Assembly (NCBI GenBank): GCA_964494205.1
Contig: CAZBRD010000006.1
Span: forward strand, 199,492-263,491
DNA length: 64,000 nt
Reading direction: 5' to 3'
Origin: JBBTCX01 sp964494205
Lineage (GTDB): Bacteria; Planctomycetota; Phycisphaerae; UBA1845
This document shows, one piece after another, positions 63,952 through 64,000 of this stretch. The notes below the pieces were generated by a model. That model made no database searches and was not told the origin of the DNA. It saw only the letters and a list, made by a program, of their open reading frames with translations. How positions within the stretch are numbered: the stretch's first letter is position 1; each line of letters opens with the position of its first letter. The translations under genes and the position numbers were made by a program.

Positions 63952-64000
63952 AGCGGGCGACGCGATTCGAACGCGCAACATTCAGCTTGGAAGGCTGAAG
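63952..64000 (-). tRNA. tRNA-Gly (anticodon TCC), partial (5' part outside the window)
   Basis: The minus strand shows the 3' part of a tRNA. The anticodon stem is TCAGC with GCTGA around loop CTTCCAA, giving anticodon TCC. A T arm with loop TTCGAAT and the 3' acceptor strand CGCCCGC follow, with discriminator T. The 5' acceptor strand and D arm lie beyond 64000. No CCA is encoded. Confidence 0.9.

Overview
The window looks like chromosomal DNA of a planctomycete, probably of the Phycisphaerae kind. This is inferred from gene content and cannot be proved from 64 kb. The clues are GC-rich coding sequence and five large secreted proteins that end in dockerin-like calcium-binding repeats, one of them followed by an IPTL-CTERM-type sorting tail. 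PQQ-like and YWTD propellers, a zinc-ribbon membrane protein, and many short palindromic repeats between and inside genes fit the same picture. There is no phage, IS element, rRNA or CRISPR array. Two tRNA genes are present: Ala-CGC, and a Gly-TCC cut by the right edge.

Layout. 1-8.5 kb: a SWIM/SNF2 helicase cut by the left edge, a SpoIIE-type phosphatase, a cobalamin-binding-type protein, a LarA-like protein, a sugar epimerase-like SDR and a deoxyhypusine-synthase-like enzyme. 8.7-15.3 kb: a tightly coupled RNA-repair operon. It runs hen1, two tandem Pol-beta-like nucleotidyltransferases (RlaP type), a beta-propeller gene, then pnkp. 15.3-17 kb: a ParA-type ATPase fused to an AMPK-type glycogen-binding domain. 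17.7-31 kb: secreted propeller, metalloprotease/beta-helix and FG-GAP proteins, an orphan OppD-like ATPase gene invaded by repeats, two glycosyltransferase-type proteins and serA. 31-42 kb: a lipoprotein methyltransferase, an RNase Z-like protein, nrdR, a YbaK-type deacylase, a PQQ-like propeller, a PDZ-alpha/beta hydrolase, a YWTD propeller and serine acetyltransferase. 42-64 kb: a secreted beta-helix protein, an FAD oxidoreductase, a CoA-binding protein, apgM, tRNA-Ala, planctomycete-type hypotheticals, lexA, an acr3/aquaporin divergent pair and an EVE-CPBP-GNAT cluster. It ends with a DEAD-box helicase, an RluA-type pseudouridine synthase, a class C beta-lactamase-like hydrolase, a BFD-like [2Fe-2S] protein, an exported isochorismatase and a Tat-exported amidohydrolase.

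How genes work together. The clearest system is the Hen1/RlaP/RlaP/propeller/Pnkp operon. Pnkp heals and seals broken RNA, and Hen1 2'-O-methylates the 3' end at the break. The two nucleotidyltransferases would be expected to act on RNA ends, and the propeller is an unassigned partner. lexA points to a DNA-damage response. acr3 with an aquaporin suggests arsenite handling. serA, the serine acetyltransferase and apgM are core metabolism.

The other striking theme is repeats turned into protein. At least five families of short palindromic or GC-rich repeats sit in frame inside genes. They are densest in the OppD-like ATPase (four copies of one family, all read in the same frame). Others lie in a loop of a membrane glycosyltransferase-like protein and at the C-termini of two convergent genes.
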